Below, piece by piece: positions 1 to 7,014 of a stretch of DNA of 64,000 nt. A model generated the notes under the pieces. It saw nothing but the letters and a program-made list of their open reading frames with translations, ran no database searches and had not been told where the DNA came from. Numbering within the stretch: position 1 is the first letter of the stretch; the number at the start of each line of letters is the position of its first letter. This DNA comes from Myroides guanonis (lineage in GTDB: Bacteria > Bacteroidota > Bacteroidia > Flavobacteriales > Flavobacteriaceae), in contig NZ_FORU01000002.1 of assembly GCF_900114085.1 (NCBI RefSeq), positions 62,001 to 126,000 of the forward strand, in the 5' to 3' direction. A program made the translations under genes and the position numbers.

Positions 1-87
1 ACATTTGAAGAGAAATCACGTGATTACGAAACACATACAATCGGATATTATTTATTTTTAAATCGCAATAAATTAATTCTATAAATC

Positions 88-900
88 ATGATAAAATTTA
101 TAAAACCCATTTTAATTATGGGGTTCTTAACATTATTTACATCCTGCACAAGTGATGACAATAAAGACAGCAAAAAAGATCCAAAGAATACAGAACTAAT
201 TGTTCCCACTTCTATGTCTATACTATATCCTAAGAATGGAGACGTAGCAAATCATTATACATTTGAATACACTGATGAGAATAGCACTATTATCTCAAAA
301 GTAAACATAACCTTCTTTAATTCGAAAACTGAATCAATAACTCATATTTATGATGAAGGAAAACTAGTTGAATTTCAAAGTCTTTATGAAGGAAAATCTA
401 GCACTACGAATATTAAATACGACAATGATAATAGAATAACTTCTATAAAAGGTAATTCCCCTTATTTTCTTAAATATAATAAAGTTGGTTTAATTACATC
501 CATAATACCATATCAAGAAAACAATGATACTTACTACTCGTTTAGTTACAATAATGCCAAATCTATTACTAAAAGCGAAATATTAGACAGAGGTAAATCT
601 ACTGGTACTTTTACAACATTTGAGTATGACAACAAAAACACTCCATTTAAAAACGCAAATGTAAAAATGGATTTGATGAATCAATATGACATATTGTCTA
701 CAACCATGTTCAATCAAGAGAACAATCATAATATCAATAAAATAACACACAACTACTCTCAAGGTGATATTACTTCTTTTACCTACGATTATACCTATAA
801 TACTAATGAGTATCCCACGAGAGTTATCAAAACACTTGTAGGTACAGGTGTCGAGAGTATTATAACCTATGAATATAAGACAATCACCATTACCGAATAA
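88..900 (+). CDS. YD-repeat-like surface lipoprotein, function unknown
   Basis: A 270-residue lipoprotein of unknown function. A short hydrophobic signal ends in a lipobox with the lipidated cysteine at residue 20, directly followed by Thr-Ser-Asp-Asp. An acidic SDD-type stretch after the cysteine resembles the lipoprotein export signal described in Flavobacterium johnsoniae and Capnocytophaga, so surface exposure is inferred. The mature part consists of beta-strand-like units with Tyr/Asn/Asp-rich turns (for example LKYNKVGLITSI), similar to divergent YD/RHS-type repeats but with no toxin or protease domain. It shares the lipobox, the KYN-x-x-GL motif and overall size with the tandem lipoproteins at 5025 and 6063, so the three probably form one family. 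It is followed by a bidirectional terminator at 905-930. Confidence 0.75.
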   Translation: MIKFIKPILIMGFLTLFTSCTSDDNKDSKKDPKNTELIVPTSMSILYPKNGDVANHYTFEYTDENSTIISKVNITFFNSKTESITHIYDEGKLVEFQSLYEGKSSTTNIKYDNDNRITSIKGNSPYFLKYNKVGLITSIIPYQENNDTYYSFSYNNAKSITKSEILDRGKSTGTFTTFEYDNKNTPFKNANVKMDLMNQYDILSTTMFNQENNHNINKITHNYSQGDITSFTYDYTYNTNEYPTRVIKTLVGTGVESIITYEYKTITITE

Positions 901-904
901 CACA

Positions 905-930
905 CAAAAGCTTCCTTCCGGAAGCTTTTG
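905..930. terminator. Bidirectional terminator between convergent genes
   Basis: A perfect 11-bp stem (905-915 with 920-930) closes a 4-nt loop. The A-rich start and T-rich end let it work on both strands. It lies between the plus-strand lipoprotein and the minus-strand M28 peptidase. Confidence 0.85.
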
Positions 931-948
931 TCTTTTCACACCCTATCT

Positions 949-2517
949 CTACTTAGGCGCTATTCTTTGTGGCTGCTTCACTTCTGGCCAAGATTCTCTA
1001 TCCCCATTTTTCTGCAAAGGAAGTTCTATTTTTTCTCGCGATACCATTTCATCCGCTTCACTAGCTTTGTAGGCTAGAATAGCTATCAATATTGCATTAC
1101 TTCGAATATCATCAAATACTATTTTATCATAAGTATCTCTATTAGTATGCCAAGTATATCCTCCATATCCCCAATTCAATGACCCAAGCATAAATGCTGG
1201 AATTCCAACACTCACAAACGACGAATGGTCAGACCCTGAAGAAGAAGGACTACCTAGAAAAGTTGTTTTTAAATCACTCTTATAAGCTTCAGGAACAGCT
1301 TGTAGCCAATCCCCTAGAAAAGCGTATGAATTTAAAAAACCTTGACCCGATAAATTCACTATTCTCCCTGTCCCACTATCTTGGTTCAAAACTACTTGTA
1401 TTTTATCGTGTAATTCTGGATGATCTGCTACAAACGCTCTAGAGCCGTTCAAACCTTGCTCCTCACTCCCCCAATTTCCAATTAAAATAGTTCTTTTGGG
1501 ATTAGGTAATACCTTTTTCAAAATGCGTGCTGCTTCCATTATGGTTATAATTCCAGTCCCATTATCAGTAGCTCCAGTAGCTCCATCCCAACTATCCAAA
1601 TGTGCAGACAAAACCACATATTCATCTGCTTTCTCCGATCCTTTCAATTCAGCTATTGTATTATAAGTCTCTGTAGTTCCCAAATCTTTAGAATCGGCTT
1701 GTACGTGTATTCTTGGTTTTTGTCCCTTTTCTGCCAATCGATACAACAATCCGTAATCTTCTACTGATAAGTCAACGGTAGGTATTCTAGTAGTTTCAGC
1801 CCCAAACACACGATTTGCTCCCATAATACCTGTCCAATACGACATTAATACTCCTACAGCACCTGCACTCTCCAACACCTTCGGGAGTTCTTTTAAACTA
1901 TGCCCCGTATTAGAGATTCGTTTTGCCCAAGCTCCATCAACCTCAGCTTGTTCCTTTTTGTACTTCTCATAAGACTCTGGAGTTGCATATTCTTTCCACT
2001 GATGATCAGGACGACCCGATATGGTATTTTTTGAAATCAATACAAACTTACCTTTTACTTGTTTCAAAAGTTCTTTAAATTCCGCAGCGGTTGTAGCTTC
2101 TGGTAAAACTACTACCTCGGCTTCTATTCCTTTTTTAACAGTTGCAGGACTCCAAGCTAGTTGTCTGCCTTCTAAAGACTGAATCCTAGGACTTGTCATC
2201 GCAATGGTTGTCACTCCTCGATCCCATGCTTTCCAAGTCCCATACGCTTCGTTACGCGCTTCAAAGCCCAATCCTATATAAGAGTTTTTAACCCAATCAT
2301 GCGCTTGTTTCATTTGAGGTGTTCCAACCAAACGAGGACCTATAACATCTATCAACTCAAAGGCGTAGTTTTCTAACTGGGAGTGTTCTGTTGCTTCCTC
2401 AATAATTTGGTCTACTACTTTATCTTTTGTTTGTGCACATAAAAAAGTGCTAGAAACACAGAAAAGCCCAACCACAATCACTCGACTGTATTTAGAAAAA
2501 TGTAAACTTTTCTTCAT
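949..2517 (-). CDS. Secreted M28-family zinc aminopeptidase with PA domain
   Basis: Exported co-catalytic zinc aminopeptidase of family M28, expected to trim peptides outside the cytoplasm. I start it at the ATG at 2517; the longer frame would begin with TTG. From there a classical signal peptide of about 29 residues ends near Cys-Ala-Gln. Mid-protein (roughly residues 120-280) is a protease-associated (PA) region. The M28 zinc ligands are visible: His306 (SAHLDSWDG), Asp318 (ATDNG), the Glu352-Glu353 pair, Asp380 (NQDSG) and His457 (WHTNRDT). All are present, so it should be active. Length (522 residues) is normal for PA-containing M28 enzymes. A second, shorter M28 enzyme is encoded at 14782-15720. 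Exact substrate unknown. Confidence 0.9.
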   Translation of the reverse strand: MKKSLHFSKYSRVIVVGLFCVSSTFLCAQTKDKVVDQIIEEATEHSQLENYAFELIDVIGPRLVGTPQMKQAHDWVKNSYIGLGFEARNEAYGTWKAWDRGVTTIAMTSPRIQSLEGRQLAWSPATVKKGIEAEVVVLPEATTAAEFKELLKQVKGKFVLISKNTISGRPDHQWKEYATPESYEKYKKEQAEVDGAWAKRISNTGHSLKELPKVLESAGAVGVLMSYWTGIMGANRVFGAETTRIPTVDLSVEDYGLLYRLAEKGQKPRIHVQADSKDLGTTETYNTIAELKGSEKADEYVVLSAHLDSWDGATGATDNGTGIITIMEAARILKKVLPNPKRTILIGNWGSEEQGLNGSRAFVADHPELHDKIQVVLNQDSGTGRIVNLSGQGFLNSYAFLGDWLQAVPEAYKSDLKTTFLGSPSSSGSDHSSFVSVGIPAFMLGSLNWGYGGYTWHTNRDTYDKIVFDDIRSNAILIAILAYKASEADEMVSREKIELPLQKNGDRESWPEVKQPQRIAPK

Positions 2518-2589
2518 AAATTTTAATAATATGATTTTTATAGAAGCCAAAATAAAACATACCGATATGAATCACAACTAAACACCTCT

Positions 2590-2618
2590 ATTAATTCAAA
2601 AAAGATATTTGAATTAAT
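2590..2618. promoter_or_regulatory. Perfect 11-bp inverted repeat between divergent genes
   Basis: Arms at 2590-2600 and 2608-2618 are perfect reverse complements around a 7-nt spacer. The repeat lies between the divergent M28 peptidase and EamA exporter, just upstream of the exporter's -7 box. It could be an operator. A hairpin is possible, but it is not downstream of any gene, so a terminator is unlikely. Confidence 0.45.
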
Positions 2619-2636
2619 AGATTACGAAGAACTTCT

Positions 2637-2644
2637 ACCTTTGT
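2637..2644 (+). promoter_or_regulatory. Bacteroidota -7 box (TACCTTTG) of the EamA exporter gene
   Basis: Matches TAnnTTTG, the -7 element of the Bacteroidota primary sigma factor, 20 nt before the start codon. The nearest TTG (2609-2611) is 25 nt upstream, longer than the usual 19-21, so only the -7 element is well supported. Confidence 0.5.
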
Positions 2645-2663
2645 AGCTTCTTACTAATTTGTT

Positions 2664-3572
2664 ATGGCACAATCTAAAAACAGCATTAAAGGAATTCTAT
2701 TTGCACTAATATCATCGGGTACATTTGGACTCGTACCGCTCTTTTCACTCCCTTTAATGGTTCCTAGCTTACGCCCAGAAGGAATTCTAGCTATTGGTGT
2801 ACCTACTATCTTATTCTATAGGTTTCTATTCTCTTCGGTAACCATGGGAGCGGTTTGCTCTTTTAAGAAAATCAGTTTAAACATCAATCTAAAAGATATT
2901 GGAATGATTTTTTTATTAGCCTTGCTTTACGCTGCAACCGCAAAATTCTTGGTAGATTCTTATGAGTACATCGCAAGTGGTTTAGCTACAACCATTCATT
3001 TCTTATATCCAATCTTTGTTAGCTTTATAATGATTAGTTTTTTTAAAGAGAAGAAATCTGCAATATTACTCATAGCCGCTTTACTATCACTACTAGGCGT
3101 GGGGTTTATGTGCTGGCATGGAGAGACCTCAAAAGGATTAGCAACTGGATTAATTCTTTCTGCTATTACTGTCTTTACATATGGTCTATATATTGTGGGA
3201 CTCAACAAATCTAGAGTATCCCTAATTCCTGTTGAAACACTCACCTTTTATGTCTTATTCTTTGGTTGTATTATTTTCTTCGTTTATGCTTTATTAACTA
3301 CCGGTATTGAACCCATAAATCTTACAAGTGACTGGATAAATCTTATTTTTCTGGGGTTCTTTGCAACGTTTATTTCTGACCTAACGCTTGTTTTGGCAGT
3401 TAAATATGCGGGTTCTACTATCACTTCCATTTTAGGTTCTATGGAACCTGTTATTGCAGTGTTAATAGGTTCTTTCTTTTTTGCAGAACACTTTGATATG
3501 TATAGTACCTTGGGGCTTCTCTTAGTCTTATCATCTGTAACGCTCGTTATCTTATTTAATAAAAGCGAATAA
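2664..3572 (+). CDS. EamA/DMT-family membrane exporter
   Basis: A 302-residue inner-membrane protein of the drug/metabolite transporter superfamily. It shows about ten hydrophobic segments arranged as two EamA repeats (roughly 8-145 and 155-298). The second repeat ends with the family-typical stretch around GSMEPVIAVLIGS, near residues 255-267. Family members export amino acids or other small metabolites; the substrate cannot be read from the sequence. The gene ends 13 bp before the convergent minus-strand gene and I see no terminator between them. Confidence 0.85.
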   Translation: MAQSKNSIKGILFALISSGTFGLVPLFSLPLMVPSLRPEGILAIGVPTILFYRFLFSSVTMGAVCSFKKISLNINLKDIGMIFLLALLYAATAKFLVDSYEYIASGLATTIHFLYPIFVSFIMISFFKEKKSAILLIAALLSLLGVGFMCWHGETSKGLATGLILSAITVFTYGLYIVGLNKSRVSLIPVETLTFYVLFFGCIIFFVYALLTTGIEPINLTSDWINLIFLGFFATFISDLTLVLAVKYAGSTITSILGSMEPVIAVLIGSFFFAEHFDMYSTLGLLLVLSSVTLVILFNKSE

Positions 3573-3585
3573 AAAACTCTCAACT

Positions 3586-3942
3586 TCAGGTACTTTTAAT
3601 TTTAGATTGAAATAACAGAAACGTGAATGCACCAAAGAAATAACAAAATACATCGTAAACATCCGCGGTATAACGAGAATAAAATTGGGGTAGATACCAT
3701 TCAAAGAACAAGCTATAATAAGTAGCAAGCGCTATTGCAACAACCCATGAAACAGAAAACTCTTTTCCCTTAATCTCCCTAATGAATGCAAGAACAATCC
3801 ACAATACTATAGGAAGTATTAATAAGTCATTAAAGTAATTTCTAATAAAAGAAGGCAATACCACACCCGTTTTCTGACTTACATTTATGAGCAGTCCAAA
3901 GAGAAGAAGCGTCAAAAAATATCGGTTACACAAGATTCTCAT
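3586..3942 (-). CDS. Small integral membrane protein
   Basis: A 118-residue hydrophobic protein with about four membrane segments and no catalytic motif I can recognise. I start it at the ATG at 3942, because the longer frame begins with TTG and runs back into the upstream gene. This ATG overlaps the stop of the upstream zinc-ribbon gene as ATGA (3942-3939), so the two are probably translationally coupled. It resembles small flavobacterial membrane proteins annotated as hypothetical (some VanZ- or transporter-like), but I cannot assign a family. Confidence 0.7.
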   Translation of the reverse strand: MRILCNRYFLTLLLFGLLINVSQKTGVVLPSFIRNYFNDLLILPIVLWIVLAFIREIKGKEFSVSWVVAIALATYYSLFFEWYLPQFYSRYTADVYDVFCYFFGAFTFLLFQSKIKST

Positions 3943-4250
3943 GCAACAATCATAGCTACTAACCATGCGATGAATGCTCCAATTGTCATAGCGACCACCC
4001 AAGTTGTATATATTAACTCAAAAAAGATACGTACTATCCAAAATCTATGATTTCTCATTTTTTGGATATATAACTCAAAACTTGATGGTTTCTTTTCTAA
4101 CTCAGCTTTCAAAACCTCTTTATCTCTTTTCGCTCTAACAATCTCTCTTTGCTTTACTACAGACAGTAAACTACCACAAGCTTCGCAATGATCATTATTT
4201 ACATTAAACACACCACATTTTGAACAACGTATATGAACTTGGCTACCCAT
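3939..4250 (-). CDS. Zinc-ribbon membrane-anchored small protein
   Basis: A 103-residue protein with an N-terminal four-cysteine zinc ribbon (Cys9-x2-Cys12 and Cys22-x2-Cys25), a charged Lys/Glu-rich linker (about 33-55) and one or two C-terminal membrane segments (about 70-103). The ribbon should sit in the cytoplasm next to the membrane. The function is unknown. It overlaps the following membrane-protein gene by 4 nt. A TATCTTTG -7 box lies at 4266-4259, only 9 nt before the start codon. Confidence 0.7.
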   Translation of the reverse strand: MGSQVHIRCSKCGVFNVNNDHCEACGSLLSVVKQREIVRAKRDKEVLKAELEKKPSSFELYIQKMRNHRFWIVRIFFELIYTTWVVAMTIGAFIAWLVAMIVA

Positions 4251-4258
4251 TTTTAGGT

Positions 4259-4266
4259 CAAAGATA
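4259..4266 (-). promoter_or_regulatory. -7 box (TATCTTTG) of the zinc-ribbon operon
   Basis: A match to TAnnTTTG on the minus strand 9 nt before the ATG at 4250. A very short or leaderless transcript is implied. No clear -33 element is seen. Confidence 0.4.
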
Positions 4267-4317
4267 GTAAGCTTTTAATCAAATCCATCTATATATAAAT
4301 CTTTAGAGAGTTTTCTC

Positions 4318-4518
4318 TTAATCTGTTTCCTCCAAAAAAAACAAAAGCTCTACATTCAAATTCAAGCACTTTGCTAATTTTAAAGCTAAAACAGTCGAAG
4401 GAATATAACGATTCGTTTCGATAGAGTTAATAGTCTGTCTTGAAACTAGTAATAAATCAGCTAATTCCTGTTGTGTTAATCCAAGCTTTGTTCGCTCAAT
4501 TTTTATGTTATTCTTCAT
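4318..4518 (-). CDS. XRE-family helix-turn-helix regulator
   Basis: A 66-residue DNA-binding protein that is almost entirely one Cro/C1-type helix-turn-helix (about residues 4-60; LTQQELADLLLVSRQTINSI contains both helices). It lacks a sensor domain. I chose the ATG at 4518 because MKNNIKIERTK is the normal start of this short family; a longer frame would use TTG. It overlaps the 3' end of the upstream membrane-protein gene by 11 nt, so the two are one operon. A small XRE regulator with a small membrane partner is a recurring arrangement in Firmicutes and Bacteroidota. It is the likely ligand of the CTTTACA repeats at 4937-4975, which would give autoregulation. Confidence 0.85.
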   Translation of the reverse strand: MKNNIKIERTKLGLTQQELADLLLVSRQTINSIETNRYIPSTVLALKLAKCLNLNVELLFFLEETD

Positions 4519-4906
4519 TTCCTTTATTTTCGTTAACATAGCACTCAAACCAAAACATTAGATTCGTAGTAAGCAATACTACAAATAAATTTTGTTCTGC
4601 CGTAGGATAAGAATCAAGCCAATCCAACCAAACAAACACCATATTCACAAAACTATATGTCACTCCAAATATCAACCCTCCTAAAGCATTGTTCAATCTA
4701 ATTTGAATAAACATTTCGTCTTCAAGTTTTCGTTTTGTAAGAAACATCAATAGCAATCCTATATTTAAAATAGAAAACACTAAATGTGATAATATTTTAG
4801 AGTCTACTCTTTCTACCATTTTCAAACCAGCAGAACAAATTCCCAATACCAATATAAAATAAGGTATCCAACGCAACTTTCGAGGAAGTAATTTTAATTT
4901 CAACAT
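4508..4906 (-). CDS. Four-TM membrane protein paired with XRE regulator
   Basis: A 132-residue membrane protein with about four hydrophobic segments (roughly 13-33, 43-60, 75-96, 105-125) and no catalytic motif. I start it at the ATG at 4906, since the longer frame begins with TTG inside the promoter. It is the first gene of a two-gene unit with the XRE regulator, which overlaps its end. Its promoter (4933-4964) carries a palindrome. By analogy with similar pairs it may modulate or sense through the regulator, but that is inference; no function is known to me. Confidence 0.7.
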   Translation of the reverse strand: MLKLKLLPRKLRWIPYFILVLGICSAGLKMVERVDSKILSHLVFSILNIGLLLMFLTKRKLEDEMFIQIRLNNALGGLIFGVTYSFVNMVFVWLDWLDSYPTAEQNLFVVLLTTNLMFWFECYVNENKGNEE

Positions 4907-4932
4907 AATTATAAGTTTTTTATTATAGAACA

Positions 4933-4964
4933 CAAATGTAAAGCAAACTTTACAAAAAGACAAA
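4933..4964 (-). promoter_or_regulatory. Bacteroidota promoter of the membrane protein/XRE operon
   Basis: On the minus strand a TTTG at 4964-4961 is followed after 20 nt by TACATTTG at 4940-4933, a full match to the TTG-N19-20-TAnnTTTG consensus. It lies 27 nt before the ATG at 4906. The palindrome at 4937-4954 sits inside it. Confidence 0.75.
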
Positions 4965-4975
4965 CAAGCTTTACA
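4937..4975. promoter_or_regulatory. Putative XRE operator: TGTAAAG/CTTTACA repeats
   Basis: TGTAAAG (4937-4943), a 4-nt spacer CAAA and CTTTACA (4948-4954) form a perfect palindrome overlapping the -7 box of the minus-strand operon. A third CTTTACA half-site lies exactly 21 bp on (4969-4975, two helical turns), three bases from the -33 element of the divergent lipoprotein promoter. A repressor bound here could block both promoters. Binding by the neighbouring XRE protein is inferred from position. Confidence 0.65.
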
Positions 4976-4977
4976 TT

Positions 4978-5007
4978 TTGTAATTTTATATTAAATACCT
5001 ATTTTTG
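4978..5007 (+). promoter_or_regulatory. Bacteroidota promoter of the tandem lipoprotein gene
   Basis: TTG at 4978-4980, 19-nt spacer, TATTTTTG at 5000-5007: an exact consensus promoter. Transcription would start near 5014, about 11 nt before the ATG at 5025. It is divergent from the XRE operon promoter, with only 13 nt between the two -33 elements. Confidence 0.75.
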
Positions 5008-5024
5008 CCAAAAATCACAATATA

Positions 5025-5900
5025 ATGAATATCATAAAAATTGGACTAGGACTACTTCTATTACTTACTATCTCATGTAATTCAGATGATGGTATGGATC
5101 TGAGAAAAGATAGGGTGTTGGTAAAGGAAATCGTAATAGCAGATCTTCCTAACAAAAAAAATTATAAAGAAAACACTCTTATAGAATACAATAAAAATGC
5201 GTTTGTTACAAAGATTACAGCAAAGGTTGAGTATTACGACGAACAACTTTTACCCAACGGGCAGATTAATAGAGGCATTTTTAAAGTTAATAAAACTCAG
5301 ACCATACATTATAAGAAAGATTCTTTAATAGATAAGATAGTAATCCAGACAGGCTCTCTACAAGAGACGAAAGAGTTCGTGTATAACGATTTAAATCAGA
5401 TAGTCACTATTGAAGAAACTAATTTGAATACCCATTTTAAATATAATGAGCTTGGATTAGTAATTGAAATTACAACTATAGACAAAAGAGATTCTTGGAC
5501 AAATTCTATCGAAAAAATAACGTATGACGAGGAGGGGAACCTACTCTATCTTATCCACAGTATTCCCCCTTTCGAAGACTATAACTATAGATTCGACATT
5601 GAGTTGTACGACCTACAACACGCTTTTGTGAACACCAATATAAATCTATCGTTCTACGACGAATTACGCCAAACAAAAGGATGGAAAGGAATAAGTTTCT
5701 CATCTCCTAATTTATTATCTAATTTTGAATATGTCTACAAAGGTAAGAAGGCCATAAAAAAAATTACTCATAACGATACGTACTCGCCAATATACTATGA
5801 TAATTATGAGGTTATGGAAGTCAATCGTAATTTTATTTCAGCGTATTATAGAGATGCTAAGTGGCTACCAAAAGTTCATGTGTACTATAAATTTTATTAA
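5025..5900 (+). CDS. YD-repeat-like surface lipoprotein, tandem copy 1
   Basis: A 291-residue lipoprotein with the lipidated cysteine at residue 18, followed by Asn-Ser-Asp-Asp-Gly, which fits a flavobacterial surface-export signal. The rest is predicted beta-rich with Tyr-x-Asp/Asn motifs (for example YNDLNQIVTIEE, FKYNELGLVIEI) like degenerate YD repeats. It is closely similar along its whole length to the next gene (6063) and more distantly to the lipoprotein at 88. No enzyme or binding domain is recognised. A consensus promoter precedes it and the XRE operator may control it. Confidence 0.8.
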   Translation: MNIIKIGLGLLLLLTISCNSDDGMDLRKDRVLVKEIVIADLPNKKNYKENTLIEYNKNAFVTKITAKVEYYDEQLLPNGQINRGIFKVNKTQTIHYKKDSLIDKIVIQTGSLQETKEFVYNDLNQIVTIEETNLNTHFKYNELGLVIEITTIDKRDSWTNSIEKITYDEEGNLLYLIHSIPPFEDYNYRFDIELYDLQHAFVNTNINLSFYDELRQTKGWKGISFSSPNLLSNFEYVYKGKKAIKKITHNDTYSPIYYDNYEVMEVNRNFISAYYRDAKWLPKVHVYYKFY

Positions 5901-6062
5901 CCCTTTAAATTCTAAACACAAAAGAATAGGAACTTTTCGCTCTTAATTTTTTTACTATCAGTGTTGTGAACTATTTAAAAAAAAATATTTACTACTACGC
6001 AACCATTATCTATTTTATAATTTGAAAGAATTAGGTTGTTTTCACTAAAAAACTACTAAGCT

Positions 6063-6941
6063 ATGAATCTCATAAAATACGGACTAGGACTACTTACTCT
6101 ATTATCAATCTCTTGTAATTTGGATGATACTATTCCAGATAGAAGAAATGATAAGATTTTGGTAAAGGAAATCGTTACCGAAAATCCCTATAATAAAAAT
6201 ACGTATAAGCAAAACACATTCATAAAATATAATCGAAATGCTTTTGTAACTAATATTAAAACTGATATTGAATATTACGATGAACAATTTTTACCAGATG
6301 GAACTGTAAATAAAGGAATTGCAAAGATTAATAAAACTCAAACCATACATTATAAGAAGGATTCTTTAATAGACAGAATAGTTACCGAAACAGGATCCCT
6401 TCAAGAAATTCAGAAATTCAGATATAATGATTTAAATCTGATAATAGCTATTGAAGAGACTAATTTGAATACCCATTTTAAATATAATGAGCTTGGATTA
6501 GTCGATCAAGTTAAAATTATGGATAAAGAAGATTCTTGGGTGTATTATACAGATAACATATATTATGACGAACAAGGTAATTTGCTTTCTTTTTTTCATT
6601 GCAAAACCACTTCATCAGGGTGTGGCATTAAATTCAACATTGAGTTATACAACCAACAACACCCTTTTGTCAACTCCAATATAAACCTATCATTCTACGA
6701 CGAATTGCGTCAAATAAAAGGGAAAGATACTGAAGGTTACGCATCCTCTGAATTATTGTATAATTTTGAATATGTGTATAAAGGTAAGAAAGCCATTAAA
6801 TCAATTATACATAACAATACGTACAATTCAGTATACTATGATAATTATGAGATTACAGAAACCAATGGTGACTTTATTTCAGCGTATTATAGAGAGGCTA
6901 AATGGCTACCAAGAGTTAATGTATATTATAACTTTTATTAG
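6063..6941 (+). CDS. YD-repeat-like surface lipoprotein, tandem copy 2
   Basis: A 292-residue paralogue of the preceding gene, with the same lipobox (Cys18 followed by Asn-Leu-Asp-Asp), conserved blocks around NKTQTIHYKKDSLID and IEETNLNTHFKYNELGL, and a near-identical C-terminus. The copies differ most in the middle (about residues 170-230), where this one has an extra pair of cysteines (GC-x-IKF region). That pattern suggests a duplication with divergence of an exposed part. The 162-bp gap to copy 1 has no clear consensus promoter, so read-through from copy 1 or a weaker promoter is likely. A strong terminator follows at 6962-6993. Confidence 0.8.
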   Translation: MNLIKYGLGLLTLLSISCNLDDTIPDRRNDKILVKEIVTENPYNKNTYKQNTFIKYNRNAFVTNIKTDIEYYDEQFLPDGTVNKGIAKINKTQTIHYKKDSLIDRIVTETGSLQEIQKFRYNDLNLIIAIEETNLNTHFKYNELGLVDQVKIMDKEDSWVYYTDNIYYDEQGNLLSFFHCKTTSSGCGIKFNIELYNQQHPFVNSNINLSFYDELRQIKGKDTEGYASSELLYNFEYVYKGKKAIKSIIHNNTYNSVYYDNYEITETNGDFISAYYREAKWLPRVNVYYNFY

Positions 6942-6961
6942 CACTTTAAGGCCTATGCATA

Positions 6962-6993
6962 AAAAAAGCGAGAACTCCCGTTCTCGCTTTTTT
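6962..6993. terminator. Strong bidirectional terminator
   Basis: A 14-bp stem with loop TCCC, A-run on the left and T-run on the right, between the convergent lipoprotein gene (plus) and leucyl aminopeptidase (minus). Confidence 0.9.
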
Positions 6994-7014
6994 CAATATA
7001 TAACCTTAGGTAAA

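Larger units (their letters stand above)
5025..6941 (+). repeat. Tandem gene duplication (two lipoprotein paralogues)
   Basis: The two genes match over their full length, with long identical nucleotide stretches, for example around 5410-5460 and 6430-6500. They have diverged enough that both reading frames remain intact and distinct. Confidence 0.8.

Noticed and set aside
88..6941. YD/RHS-like repeats as a polymorphic toxin system
   Set aside because: The proteins are short lipoproteins with no toxin C-terminus, no RHS core protease motif and no immunity gene beside them.
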